DNA from: CAZSBG01 sp964605145
GTDB taxonomy: Bacteria; Zhuqueibacterota; Zhuqueibacteria; Thermofontimicrobiales; Thermofontimicrobiaceae
Assembly: GCA_964605145.1 (NCBI GenBank)
Contig: CAZSBG010000002.1
Location: 73,688-137,687 of the forward strand
Reading direction: 5' to 3'
Length of the DNA: 64,000 nucleotides
In this document: positions 47,701 to 55,937 of the stretch, piece after piece
Layout: each line of letters begins with the position of its first letter
Numbering within the stretch: the first letter of the stretch is position 1
Program-made: the position numbers and the translations under genes
Notes under the pieces: model-generated
The model's input: the letters and a program-made list of their open reading frames with translations, nothing else
What the model was told of the DNA's origin: nothing
The model's database searches: none

Positions 47701-50564
47701 GTCATAACGATGTTGAAGATTTAAGTAATCAAGATAAATATCCATTTATTACCAGCATGACATGTCATACTGGGAGATTTGCAAATCCTGAAATAAATAG
47801 TTTTGGGGAGACTTTTTTATTGGCTGAAAACAAGGGAGCTATAGGTTTTTGGGGAACTACAGGTTGGGGATATGTATTCCAAGACAATATTTTATTGAAA
47901 AATCTTTTTAAAACGGTTTTAATTGATACGAATCACTACGTGGGAGATGCTACTACTTATTCAAAATTAAAGTTGTGGGAAAATTATGGGGCATCTATTT
48001 ATAATATAAGTACAATTCATCAATATACTTTACTTGGAGATCCAATTTCAAATCTAACATTGGCTGAAAAACCTGATTTGACTGTTACGTTAGGTGATGT
48101 AGATTTTAGACCCCCTTTTCCTGCAGAAGAAGATTCAATTGTTTCAATCAATATTAAAATTCAAAATTGGGGATTAGCTACAGAAGAAAGTTTAAAAGTA
48201 AATGTAAATGCTATAGATAATAATAACATAAATTATCCAATAGCAAATTCCGTTAAAATACCACCCATAGGATTAACCGACTCCTTAATTGTTGATTGGC
48301 CTATAGTAAATAAAATTGGTCAAAATATAATAAGAGTGGTACTTGATCCAGAGAATTCTATAGATGAAGTAAATGAGCAGAATAATAGTAGAGATTTTCC
48401 AATATATATTTATTCAACAAAGATTAGTGTTTCTAAGCCATTTAATTTTCAAGTAATAAATTATAATGATGCAATTTTACAAATAAATAATCCATTTAGC
48501 AGGTCTAAAAAGGATTCCTCTTATAATTTTCAATTTGAGGTTGATACAACATATCTATTTAATAGTGATTTATACTTAAAATCACCTGTAATTCTATCAG
48601 AAAAGATTGTAACAAAATGGAAACCACCAAATTTATTAAATAATCAAACGTATTTTTGGAAATGCAATGTAGTTGACGGGACAGAGATTGGAAAAGAGTT
48701 ATTGTCCTCATTTACTACAGCACAAAATTTAAATAATCTAAATTGGCTACAAATATCAAAGCAGCAATTCTTATTAAATGAATTTCACGACACTTTTTAC
48801 AAAAAAACCGGTGTTCAAAATAAAGAACAACTTTATAATTTAAAAGTTGAATCTGCTGGTTATCCTGATGGAAACTTCGCTCGAATTTATATAAATTTTA
48901 TTCAGGTTTTTGAGCAGCGGCGTGGTCAGCTAACTGTGATAGTAGATCCATCGACTGGTCACATGTTATCCACCAAGACGTTTGACACATGGCAATCTGA
49001 AGAAGAGGCAAATGCCCTGGCTGAATACATTTCAAGTATTGAAGATGGAAATTATGTTCTTGTAGGTATCAAAGATGAAGCAAGTCTTAGCATGACCGAA
49101 TCCGCCTACCAGGCTCTGGAGAGCATTGGCAGTCAATATTGCCGGGATGTCGGGTTTCGGGATTCGTGGGCGATTATTGGCGTAAAAGGCGCGCCAATCG
49201 GCAGTGTGAAGGAGCAGCATGTTCCGGCAACCCAGGGCTTCGCTGCAGTGGAAGATACGCTCATCAATTATCGTCCGAGGGGAACCATGATCTCAACGGT
49301 CATCGGCCCTTCGAACGGATGGAACACATTGACGTGGGAAAAAGATGATTCAGGTTCCGGCACTCATCTTTCGCTGGATGTACTGGGTTTCAATAAAAAG
49401 AATTCGGTCTGGGATACTCTGCTCACCGGGCTTTCAGAGACCAGCGTCGAATTGAGCGCCATCGATCCCGTGGTTCATCCCAAAATTAAGCTGCAAGCTG
49501 CGCTCAGCGATGATGATGGTCTGCATACGCCTGTCCTGAAAAACTGGGCGGTGTCGTACGAACCGGTATCAGATCCGGCCATTGCGCCTGAGGTGGTATC
49601 CGTGAATTTGGATACGCTGCTTGAAGGGGATGCGCTTCAGGTACTCGTGGACGTGCATAATGTGGGCATGGCCCCGATAGATAGTGTTTTGTGCCGTTTT
49701 TCATCAACCCTGTTGAACAGTTCCAATCCGCCATTCAAACAGGAAAAATATGTGTCATCCATTGCTGTGGACAGCTTCAGAACGGCTCACTTTGTATGGA
49801 ATTCGACAGCCACGGCCGGGCGCTACAAAATTACGGTGGAGATCGATCCTGAGAAAACCATCAATGAATTGACCGAACTCAATAACTATTTTTCCGATGA
49901 GATTGTTGTGCTGCCGGATACCACAGATCCGGGACTGGTTGTTACCTACGACGGAAAGCATATTATGGATGGTGATTTCATATCAAATCAGCCAACGATT
50001 ATTGTCAGCGTGTACGATGACAGTCGCCTGCAGTTTAAAGATGACACCACCCGAATCCGCCTGTTTCTGAATGACGCGCCGGTTCACTATTCAGGATTCG
50101 AGAGCCGTTTGACGGTTTTATCGATGCCGGCGGAAGATGATTCAACTCTGAAAACCAGAATACGGTTCACACCTGAATTACCGGATGGAAGGCACACCCT
50201 GGAATATTTCATTCAGGATGCCAGTGACAACCTCATCTATCATCGGGATGAGTTTCGGGTGACCAGCGAGCTGCAGTTGGTGAATGTGATGAATTTTCCC
50301 AATCCATTCGATGATCATACGGATTTCACCTTTTATCTGACAAAATACGCGGACCGGCTAAACATAAAAATTTACACCATTGCCGGGCGGTTAATCAGAA
50401 AAATTGAGCGGCATCATTTGGAAGCCGGATTTTATCACATTTACTGGGATGGCCGTGATGAGGACCGGGATGAGATTGCCAATGGTGTTTATCTCTATAA
50501 AATTATCGCAAAGAGTGGCAGTAAACAGGTGGAAGCGCTGGAGAAACTTGTTATTATGCGATAG
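44712..50564 (+). CDS. Gingipain/PorU-like C25 peptidase with two ILEI-type domains
   Basis: 1950 residues with a signal peptide. The N-terminal region has PorU-like text (YYKLAVDEDGIYGLDY). ILEI/PANDER-like domain 1 lies at about 560-705 (FDT, VLAGIRDEGS, RDSWALIGRKGA). The C25 peptidase domain (about 760-1110) has His986 in FVGHAGSW and Cys1018 in MTCHTGRF, a spacing close to gingipains. A CARDB domain (~1120-1235), ILEI-like domain 2 (~1375-1505, VLVGIKDEAS, RDSWAIIGVKGA) and a second CARDB domain (~1610-1735) follow. It ends in a type IX sorting domain (NFPNPFDDHTDF, WDGRDEDRD, ANGVYLYKI). It is likely secreted and anchored at the surface. PorU itself usually lacks a sorting domain, so I favour a cargo protease. 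Base composition changes twice inside the gene. Confidence 0.82.
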   Translation: MNLNKYYSYAFLILSILIVVSAPQNSLAVSNSDVFEIVESSETRIVFALKPYQLNFEVKAGNRADYYVPSIDGFQSMNNPGKPQLPMCGILVGIPEHANPAIELLEIQTSQLKPRKIYPAPSLELSGEGDDAYLEESFSIDEKLYSSNGLYPEKNVIISSIGYFRGHRIARIEIRPIQYNPATDDVEKIEVLKFAVYYNHTGTASNRVVQIDPLDLISRRLIKNYPVARNWKVSPNARQLTKTSYRINATWYTPDNVYYKLAVDEDGIYGLDYACLDSLGLPVDDINPQTVKIYLRGEEIPLYVKGEEDTAFDPGDYIAFYGERNDGDTTYYNLYSDENIYWLTWGNEGGLRMQERSSLPNSETTVDTYMERIHLEEDNDYHHGDNSIETLTTELVEGEGWIWKFLYGGDSQKINFITSNIANKDMTCMLKVKMRGTTRDIVFPDHHIQIFLNGDLLDDVYFDDTDTLTYQTNFLLSLLEAGENEIEIKSIGDTGAFLDQVYLDWIEVKYPRKLYSDGEKIRFNIDTQEPESLEMKLWNFNGQNIKIFDLKNFELHEPNEILVGERVDFKVVSAGVSDGDYVKMYINEQKIMSNGPRGHNLAVIDDVSGELIETKNFDTHGSTSESDSMAAFIQRIPNGKIVLAGIRDEGSRNMTEVAYIALESLGSKLARNVNYRDSWALIGRKGANPGSASEKHTAAGNGFSSSEASYSIEGNGNKYFASFIDSVIGKNVYLAVQEKAMKTPNSIELFQNTNLNSTENGADYLIISHKKFFESAQRLAEYRRSQYNIRTKVVDIKDIYDEFNYGIVDPKSVKEFLQYANENWETPSPSYLVLFGDASWDFKKNFGDSVKINYVPSYGSPVSDNWFVCFDGPEDFLPDMVAGRIPVENEDQAEKIVDKIIAYDRTPNAKWKKNILFITGGFDKGEQATFISQSNYLINEFVHPPPSSCNPLSINKTTEGYITGEKRDEILNTINKGVMWLNFVGHAGSWTWDLMFSHNDVEDLSNQDKYPFITSMTCHTGRFANPEINSFGETFLLAENKGAIGFWGTTGWGYVFQDNILLKNLFKTVLIDTNHYVGDATTYSKLKLWENYGASIYNISTIHQYTLLGDPISNLTLAEKPDLTVTLGDVDFRPPFPAEEDSIVSINIKIQNWGLATEESLKVNVNAIDNNNINYPIANSVKIPPIGLTDSLIVDWPIVNKIGQNIIRVVLDPENSIDEVNEQNNSRDFPIYIYSTKISVSKPFNFQVINYNDAILQINNPFSRSKKDSSYNFQFEVDTTYLFNSDLYLKSPVILSEKIVTKWKPPNLLNNQTYFWKCNVVDGTEIGKELLSSFTTAQNLNNLNWLQISKQQFLLNEFHDTFYKKTGVQNKEQLYNLKVESAGYPDGNFARIYINFIQVFEQRRGQLTVIVDPSTGHMLSTKTFDTWQSEEEANALAEYISSIEDGNYVLVGIKDEASLSMTESAYQALESIGSQYCRDVGFRDSWAIIGVKGAPIGSVKEQHVPATQGFAAVEDTLINYRPRGTMISTVIGPSNGWNTLTWEKDDSGSGTHLSLDVLGFNKKNSVWDTLLTGLSETSVELSAIDPVVHPKIKLQAALSDDDGLHTPVLKNWAVSYEPVSDPAIAPEVVSVNLDTLLEGDALQVLVDVHNVGMAPIDSVLCRFSSTLLNSSNPPFKQEKYVSSIAVDSFRTAHFVWNSTATAGRYKITVEIDPEKTINELTELNNYFSDEIVVLPDTTDPGLVVTYDGKHIMDGDFISNQPTIIVSVYDDSRLQFKDDTTRIRLFLNDAPVHYSGFESRLTVLSMPAEDDSTLKTRIRFTPELPDGRHTLEYFIQDASDNLIYHRDEFRVTSELQLVNVMNFPNPFDDHTDFTFYLTKYADRLNIKIYTIAGRLIRKIERHHLEAGFYHIYWDGRDEDRDEIANGVYLYKIIAKSGSKQVEALEKLVIMR

Positions 50565-50660
50565 GTATTTTTGAATATCTATTCATTGTATCCTGACATA
50601 CAGAATTCCGTGTGTATAATCATATTTCGTTTCCGAATTATCATTTTAGATAGTCTGTAT

Positions 50661-50737
50661 TTGCGAGGAACGAAGTGACGAGGCAATCTCTTGCTTTTAG
50701 TGAATTTTAAAGATTGCTTCGCTCCGCTCGCAATGAC
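50661..50737. repeat. REP-like imperfect inverted repeat
   Basis: Arms 50661-50691 (TTGCGAGGAACGAAG...GGCAATCTC) and 50711-50737 (AGATTGCTTCGCTCCGCTCG CAATGAC) pair imperfectly around a short AT-rich centre. The text is of the widespread 'GCGAGGAACGAAG / GCAATCTC' intergenic repeat type. It lies about 100 bases after the C25 gene stop. The rest of 50565-50912 shows no gene or clear promoter. Confidence 0.6.
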
Positions 50738-50912
50738 AATGCTGTTGCTTCACTATTTGAGAATCGTTCCAATTGAGGTTCGTTCCCTCCAAAAATCTCG
50801 CGTTAAAAATTTTTGAATTTCTTTCTCAACCAAAAAATTCCCAAATTCCATTTATTCGTTGAATTTTATAATTCTGTTTTTTATATTACCCTCAATTCTT
50901 TTGAAACGTTTA

Positions 50913-52133
50913 ATGATAAAATTGGAGAACCTGTTGTTAGATCAGCGTGCGGAATCAATCTGGCATAAGATACTGTTTGGATTGATTCTCCTTTTCATTT
51001 CGTTTTCCTTGATTTCCATTGCCGGAACGCACATTTCCCTCGGTGTCATCGCTATTGTCTGGATTTTGTGGATGATTTTTTCAGGAGAGATCATTATTGA
51101 AAAAACATCCCTGGAATTAGCATTTGCAATTCTTCTCGGCGTATTTTTTCTGGCAACGATTTTCTCACTACGTCCGCTGGAAAGTTTCGTCAATTTGAAA
51201 AATATACTGCTCATCAGTGTGGTGTATATTCTTTCATCCAATCTTGTGAAAAAGCGTGAAATTACAACAGCCATCTACGTTTTTATTGTGGTTGCCACTA
51301 TTATGGCGGCGATTGGTTTGTTGAGCACAGACATCATGGGCGGGAAACGCGTCATGGGATTTAAATCGACGACCATGACCTGGGGCGCCATGTCAGCGAT
51401 TTTCACCACGATCACCGCAGCGTTGTTTTTGTTTTCAGAAAAAGGAAAAGCAAGATGGTTGTATCTGGCTGCTTTTGTCGTGCAGTTTGTCAGCATGTTG
51501 TTTTCTTACGTTCGGGGTTCCTGGCTTGGATTTATGGCCGGGATTCTGATTTTAATTTTCCTGAAGAATAAAAAATGGCTACTTGCCCTGCTGGTATTAT
51601 TGGTGATCGTTTTTATCGCAGCGCCTGACTCCATTCAGAACCGAATTTTGAGCATTACCGATTTGAGTGTGGGGTCGGTCCAGGTACGGTTCACCCAGTG
51701 GAAGAACGCGGTGAACATCTTCAAAGATCATCCCATAGTCGGTGTCGGCTGGATCGATCTGGGAGAAATTCATCGAAGCTACGCGCCAGCAGGGGCGGAT
51801 CTGAATTATCAGGCCTATCGAATCGGCCATTTCCACAATAATTTTGTGATGATTGCGGTGTGCTTTGGCGTTTTGGGGGTGCTGGCAGTGGTTTATCTGA
51901 TTTTTAAAATCCTTCAGGCTGAAATACAAATCTTTCGAAAATTACCTGCTGAACAGCCGCTTATGTCTGCCTGGGTGATCGGCAGTGTCGCCGCGTACGT
52001 CGGGTTTTGGGTGAACGGACTTTTCGATTGGACATTCGGCGATGCGGAACCGGCGACACTCATTTGGTTGACAATCGGTCTTTCGTTGGCCATCGGTAAA
52101 AGAATCGTGAACGATCAACCGATCGGAAAATAA
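50913..52133 (+). CDS. Second Wzy-type polymerase / O-antigen ligase
   Basis: 406 residues from the ATG at 50913; an in-frame TTG at 50859 would add 18. Neither has a good ribosome site. It has about 11 membrane helices, SYVRGSWLGFMAGI, a periplasmic loop with HPIVGVGWIDLGE and the GHFHNNFVMIAVCFGVLGVL motif of the Wzy/WaaL family. It opens the second glycan locus. GC content here matches the host background, unlike the first Wzy. Confidence 0.85.
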   Translation: MIKLENLLLDQRAESIWHKILFGLILLFISFSLISIAGTHISLGVIAIVWILWMIFSGEIIIEKTSLELAFAILLGVFFLATIFSLRPLESFVNLKNILLISVVYILSSNLVKKREITTAIYVFIVVATIMAAIGLLSTDIMGGKRVMGFKSTTMTWGAMSAIFTTITAALFLFSEKGKARWLYLAAFVVQFVSMLFSYVRGSWLGFMAGILILIFLKNKKWLLALLVLLVIVFIAAPDSIQNRILSITDLSVGSVQVRFTQWKNAVNIFKDHPIVGVGWIDLGEIHRSYAPAGADLNYQAYRIGHFHNNFVMIAVCFGVLGVLAVVYLIFKILQAEIQIFRKLPAEQPLMSAWVIGSVAAYVGFWVNGLFDWTFGDAEPATLIWLTIGLSLAIGKRIVNDQPIGK

Positions 52134-52135
52134 TT

Positions 52136-53401
52136 ATGGGATTCATCAAAATATTCTCCGTCAGTTTATTTGCCCAGGGCCTGGTGCTGGTGACCGGCTT
52201 CATTAACAGCATCATCATCACCCGCAATCTTGATTTGGTGGGCCGGGGCAAATACGCGCTGACGATGAATATTATTACCATCCTGAGTCTGATCTTTGGC
52301 GATGGTATTTATCGGGCCAACACCTATCTTGTGAGTCTCAACAGAAAAGATCTCTCGAAACTGATCAGCAACAGCATCATCGCCATTTCAACAATTGGCG
52401 CGCTATTGCTGATTTTCATTTTTGTGATGACAGAAGGTCTATTGCAAAAACTGGTGCCGGGGTTGAATTTGAGTTTGATTGTACTGGCGGTATCCAGCGT
52501 TATTCCCCTGCTCTTCATCCGAAGCTTCAGCGGCTTATTTTTAGGATTGCAGCGGTATTATTTCTATAATTTGTTTGTGTTTGCGCCGCTTGTATTGTAT
52601 TGCATATTTAACGTCGGTCTTTATTTCTGGACCGATTTCACACCGATGAAGGTGATGCAAAACTATCTGTTTGCATTATCCATAATTTTTATTATAGCTT
52701 CGGTAACGATTTCCCGGGTAGAGTCTGTTGAATTTAAGCCGAACCTGCAAGTTGGTAAAGACACGCTGCGGACAGGCTTTAAGTCAAGTGCGTCCAGTAT
52801 TCCGCTTTATCTGTTGTTTCGTGTTGACATTTTTCTTGTCAATTATCTTTTGGGAACGGATCAGGCCGGGCTTTATTCCATCGCAGTCATTTTATCGGAA
52901 TTGCTGCAAAAATTTGCTAACACATCCGGCACAGTTATTTTTCCAAAGATTGCCGGCAAAGAGCAGGCCGGGAAAAAGAAAAGCCTCTCCATTAAAGTTG
53001 TGTTGTTCGTTCTGGCTGTTGGACTGGCATTTGGGTTGTTTTTCTGGCTCATGGGGGAAACTATTATCGTGTTTTTGTACAAGGAAAATTTTGCACCGGC
53101 TGCCGGCGCGCTGCACTGGTTATTGCCGGGAACAATTATCATGGCCGTCGGCAAGATATTTTTATTCTCACTCTGGGGAAGAGGATTCCCAAGAGTCACG
53201 GTCATTGTGCCTGTGGTGGCTTTCATTATGAATACGATATTGAATCTCACGCTCATTCCCAGGTTGGGCATTATCGGATCGGCTATCAGTACGTCTATTT
53301 CGTATGTCTTTTTTGGATTGAGTCTGGCCTTTTACTTTTTCATTTCAGACCGGTTCGATGTGGAAGGCCAGATGGACGACGTTCAGACTGCCGAGGCGTA
53401 G
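52136..53401 (+). CDS. Second Wzx-like flippase
   Basis: 421 residues, about 12 membrane helices, starting two bases after the polymerase stop. The N-terminus (LFAQGLVLVTGFINSIIITRNLDLVGRGKYAL) is typical of polysaccharide transporters (PF01943/PF13440). It probably exports the lipid-linked unit of the second locus. A mobile foldback element separates it from the glycosyltransferases downstream. Confidence 0.88.
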   Translation: MGFIKIFSVSLFAQGLVLVTGFINSIIITRNLDLVGRGKYALTMNIITILSLIFGDGIYRANTYLVSLNRKDLSKLISNSIIAISTIGALLLIFIFVMTEGLLQKLVPGLNLSLIVLAVSSVIPLLFIRSFSGLFLGLQRYYFYNLFVFAPLVLYCIFNVGLYFWTDFTPMKVMQNYLFALSIIFIIASVTISRVESVEFKPNLQVGKDTLRTGFKSSASSIPLYLLFRVDIFLVNYLLGTDQAGLYSIAVILSELLQKFANTSGTVIFPKIAGKEQAGKKKSLSIKVVLFVLAVGLAFGLFFWLMGETIIVFLYKENFAPAAGALHWLLPGTIIMAVGKIFLFSLWGRGFPRVTVIVPVVAFIMNTILNLTLIPRLGIIGSAISTSISYVFFGLSLAFYFFISDRFDVEGQMDDVQTAEA

Positions 53402-53564
53402 GTTGTAAATTAATTCTTTGAGTAGTCTATAGATTTAAAGTGAACGTTCACTCATGTGATATTTGGGGAGAAGATTTAGGCAAAGATAAAGGTAAAGAAA
53501 ACAATGAAAACTTGGAATTCCTGGTCTGTATTTTTCTTTGCCTCTATCTCTACCTTTGTTCTAA

Positions 53565-53971
53565 TACTGCATAGTCAGATTACCTATTTTCTGTCATTTC
53601 CTCTGGACTTTACCCGGGGTACTTCCGTTGGTCGCCTGCACGTCTTTTGTCGTAGATCCGCCACCTTTTTGGCGGACAGGAATTTCTTTCTAAATTATGA
53701 GGAGATTCCCGCCAGAAGCATGCGACTGAAAGAAGTGTCTTTGGTACGGGAATGACAACAATAGGGGAATATTGCCTTACATTTTGAGATATTTTTTAAT
53801 TTGACTATTACTACATAGTCAGATTAAAAAATGTCTCGAAAAACAAGGCAGTATTTCATAATCATTGTCATTCCCGTATGCTTTTAGCGGGAATCCCCTC
53901 GTGATTTAGAATGAGATTCCTGCAAAAAACATGCAGGAATGACAGAAAAAAAGTAATCTGACTAAGTAGTA
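53565..53971. mobile_element. MITE-like foldback element, about 407 bp
   Basis: Terminal inverted repeats of form TACTNNNTAGTCAGATTAC (53565-53583, and its complement 53953-53971). CTAA flanks both ends (53561-53564 and 53972-53975), a possible 4-bp target duplication. The halves are inverted copies of each other: a 41-bp near-palindrome with 6-nt loop forms the centre (53768-53808 with 53815-53855), and outer arm blocks (TTTCTGTCATT, GATTCCCGC, CGGGAATGACAA) also match in inverted order. The left half has about 75 and 22 extra bases. No transposase is encoded. The surrounding 53402-54011 contains no supported gene; a small open frame at 53504-53755 lies on the element. Confidence 0.78.
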
Positions 53972-54011
53972 CTAATCAAAATATCTTTAAAATTTGAGAT
54001 AGAATCGCTAA

Positions 54012-55139
54012 ATGCAATATTCACTGAAAAAAAAAGTCTGTCATATCACAACGGTGCATCCGGCGACTGATGTTCGGATTTTCTATAAAGAATGCGTGAG
54101 TGCGGTTAAAGCCGGATTTGATACATATTTGATTGTCCGTCATGAAAAAGATGAAACGCTGGATGGCGTGAAGATTTTATCCCTGCCGCTGCTGAAAGCA
54201 AGGGGATTTGGACGATTGGTCAATAGTTTTCGCGCGTTGAAAAAAGCAGTCAGGCTGAATGCCGATATTTATCAATTCCATGACCCTGAATTGCTGCCGG
54301 TGGGTATGGCGCTAAAATTGTTCACCCGTGGCAAAGTTATTTACGATGTGCATGAAGACATACAGAAGCACGCGCTGGGAAAATCGTGGTTTGCTCCGGC
54401 CATACGAAAGTTATTGGGCGCCGCCCTTCGTTCACTGGAACGTCTCGGAGAATCATTTTTTGATGCAATTATCCTGGCGGAAGATTCTTATAAATCAAAT
54501 TTTCGAAAGCAATCGCTTGTTGTTTATAATTATCCTGTTTTTAAAAGTCATCCAGTTCAAAAAAATGAAACAAATAGAAATAAGCTGATTTATGTGGGGG
54601 TAATTCGGAAAAAGCGGGGTGTGTTTGAAATGATAGAGGCGGTTGAATCGCTGGCCGGGCAATTCAAAAATTTACGGCTTTTTCTCATCGGACAGTTCTT
54701 CCCGGCAGGGCTGGAGAAAGAAGTGAAAAGGAAAATCACTGAATCCGGATTGGAAAAACATGTTGTCATCACCGGTCGATTGAAATATCAAAACGTTTTC
54801 GAATATTTACAGGAGTCGGACATCGGATTGGCGTTGCTTCATTCGGATGGAAATTATGTGAATTCATTGCCCACAAAAATGTTCGAATACATGATGCTGA
54901 GCAAGCCGGTGGTTGTCTCCAATTTCCCGCTTTGGGAAGGAATCGTTCGGCAAGCACAGTGTGGATTAACAGTCGATCCGTACGATCCGGCAGAAATCGC
55001 TGAAAAAATTGGACGTTTGTTGAGGGATTCAGAACTGAGCCAGGAAATGGGTGAAAATGGCCGGCGCGCAGTTGAGCAAAAATATAACTGGTCATCGGAA
55101 GAGGAGAAATTGATTTCATGCTATCGACAATTGATTTAA
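54012..55139 (+). CDS. Family 4 glycosyltransferase
   Basis: 375 residues. CHITTVHPATDVRIFYKECVSAVKAGFDTYLI and YQFHDPELLPVG are typical of the GT4 branch found in exopolysaccharide loci. The C-terminal domain has YVGVIRKKRGVFEMIEA, GLALLHSDGNYVNSLPTKMFEYMMLSKPVV with the nucleotide-sugar site. It overlaps the methyltransferase gene by 22 bases, indicating coupling. The donor sugar is unknown. Confidence 0.88.
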   Translation: MQYSLKKKVCHITTVHPATDVRIFYKECVSAVKAGFDTYLIVRHEKDETLDGVKILSLPLLKARGFGRLVNSFRALKKAVRLNADIYQFHDPELLPVGMALKLFTRGKVIYDVHEDIQKHALGKSWFAPAIRKLLGAALRSLERLGESFFDAIILAEDSYKSNFRKQSLVVYNYPVFKSHPVQKNETNRNKLIYVGVIRKKRGVFEMIEAVESLAGQFKNLRLFLIGQFFPAGLEKEVKRKITESGLEKHVVITGRLKYQNVFEYLQESDIGLALLHSDGNYVNSLPTKMFEYMMLSKPVVVSNFPLWEGIVRQAQCGLTVDPYDPAEIAEKIGRLLRDSELSQEMGENGRRAVEQKYNWSSEEEKLISCYRQLI

Positions 55140-55924
55140 AAAATATTGCCAGTGACGAAACTTCTCAGTTTCTGAAAGGTATTCAGCCGGATACAGGTAT
55201 TTATAAAAATAATTATGAATATGCATGTTATATTTCTCTCTATTTATTTGCACTGAAGTTTTGCGCAGATAAAAAAGTACTTGATGCCGCATGTGGATTT
55301 GGTTACGGCAGTTATTTGCTTTCCACTTCAGCGCAACAAGTCTTCGGGATTGATTTGGATGAGAATCGGATTACCTATGCTCGTGAAAAATATGGTAATG
55401 ATAATATTCAATATTTTGTAAAAGATGTGACTGATACAAAATTTGAAAGCAATTCATTTGATACGATTGTTTCCATCGAAACATTTGAGCACATTCGTCC
55501 TGAACAGGCTGTAAAATTCATTGAAGAAATGAAATGTCTGCTGAAGCCAGGGGGAGTTTTTATTCTTTCCACCCCGAATAAACCTGTGTTCGATCAAATC
55601 ACCCGGGTCGAAGATCATATAAATGAAGTGGACGTTGAGGAACTTCAAGCCTTGATGTCCCACCATTTTAGTGAAATCGAATTCTATCATCAGCGGAAAA
55701 ATGTGATCAATGAGATGAAGGCTTATTATTCTGTCATTAAAATGGACAGGTTCAAGCTTAGACAGCTATTTCCCAAAAAATTGAGACGGTTGGTCAACAG
55801 ATTCGTGGCGAAAGATGTCACCCGCGATATTGATACCCTATTGCCATCAGTGCAGGTGCAAAAAGCAGATAAATTGGACGACGTGAAACTGGCTCCCATT
55901 CAGTTGGTGGTCGGAAGAAAATAA
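55118..55924 (+). CDS. Class I SAM-dependent methyltransferase
   Basis: 268 residues with GAGGAG upstream, inside the previous gene. The SAM-binding motif I is VLDAACGFGYGSYLL, followed by GIDLDENRI, the SFDTIVSIETFEHI motif and LLKPGGVFILSTPN. It belongs to the Methyltransf_11/23 type. From its place among glycosyltransferases it probably methylates a sugar of the second glycan, possibly capping the chain. Confidence 0.88.
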   Translation: MLSTIDLKNIASDETSQFLKGIQPDTGIYKNNYEYACYISLYLFALKFCADKKVLDAACGFGYGSYLLSTSAQQVFGIDLDENRITYAREKYGNDNIQYFVKDVTDTKFESNSFDTIVSIETFEHIRPEQAVKFIEEMKCLLKPGGVFILSTPNKPVFDQITRVEDHINEVDVEELQALMSHHFSEIEFYHQRKNVINEMKAYYSVIKMDRFKLRQLFPKKLRRLVNRFVAKDVTRDIDTLLPSVQVQKADKLDDVKLAPIQLVVGRK

Positions 55925-55937
55925 AGTATGTGTTACG

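Noticed and set aside
53504..53755. 83-residue open frame before the foldback element centre
   Set aside because: Most of it lies on the foldback element arm, its composition is not protein-like, and the element's inverted structure explains the sequence.
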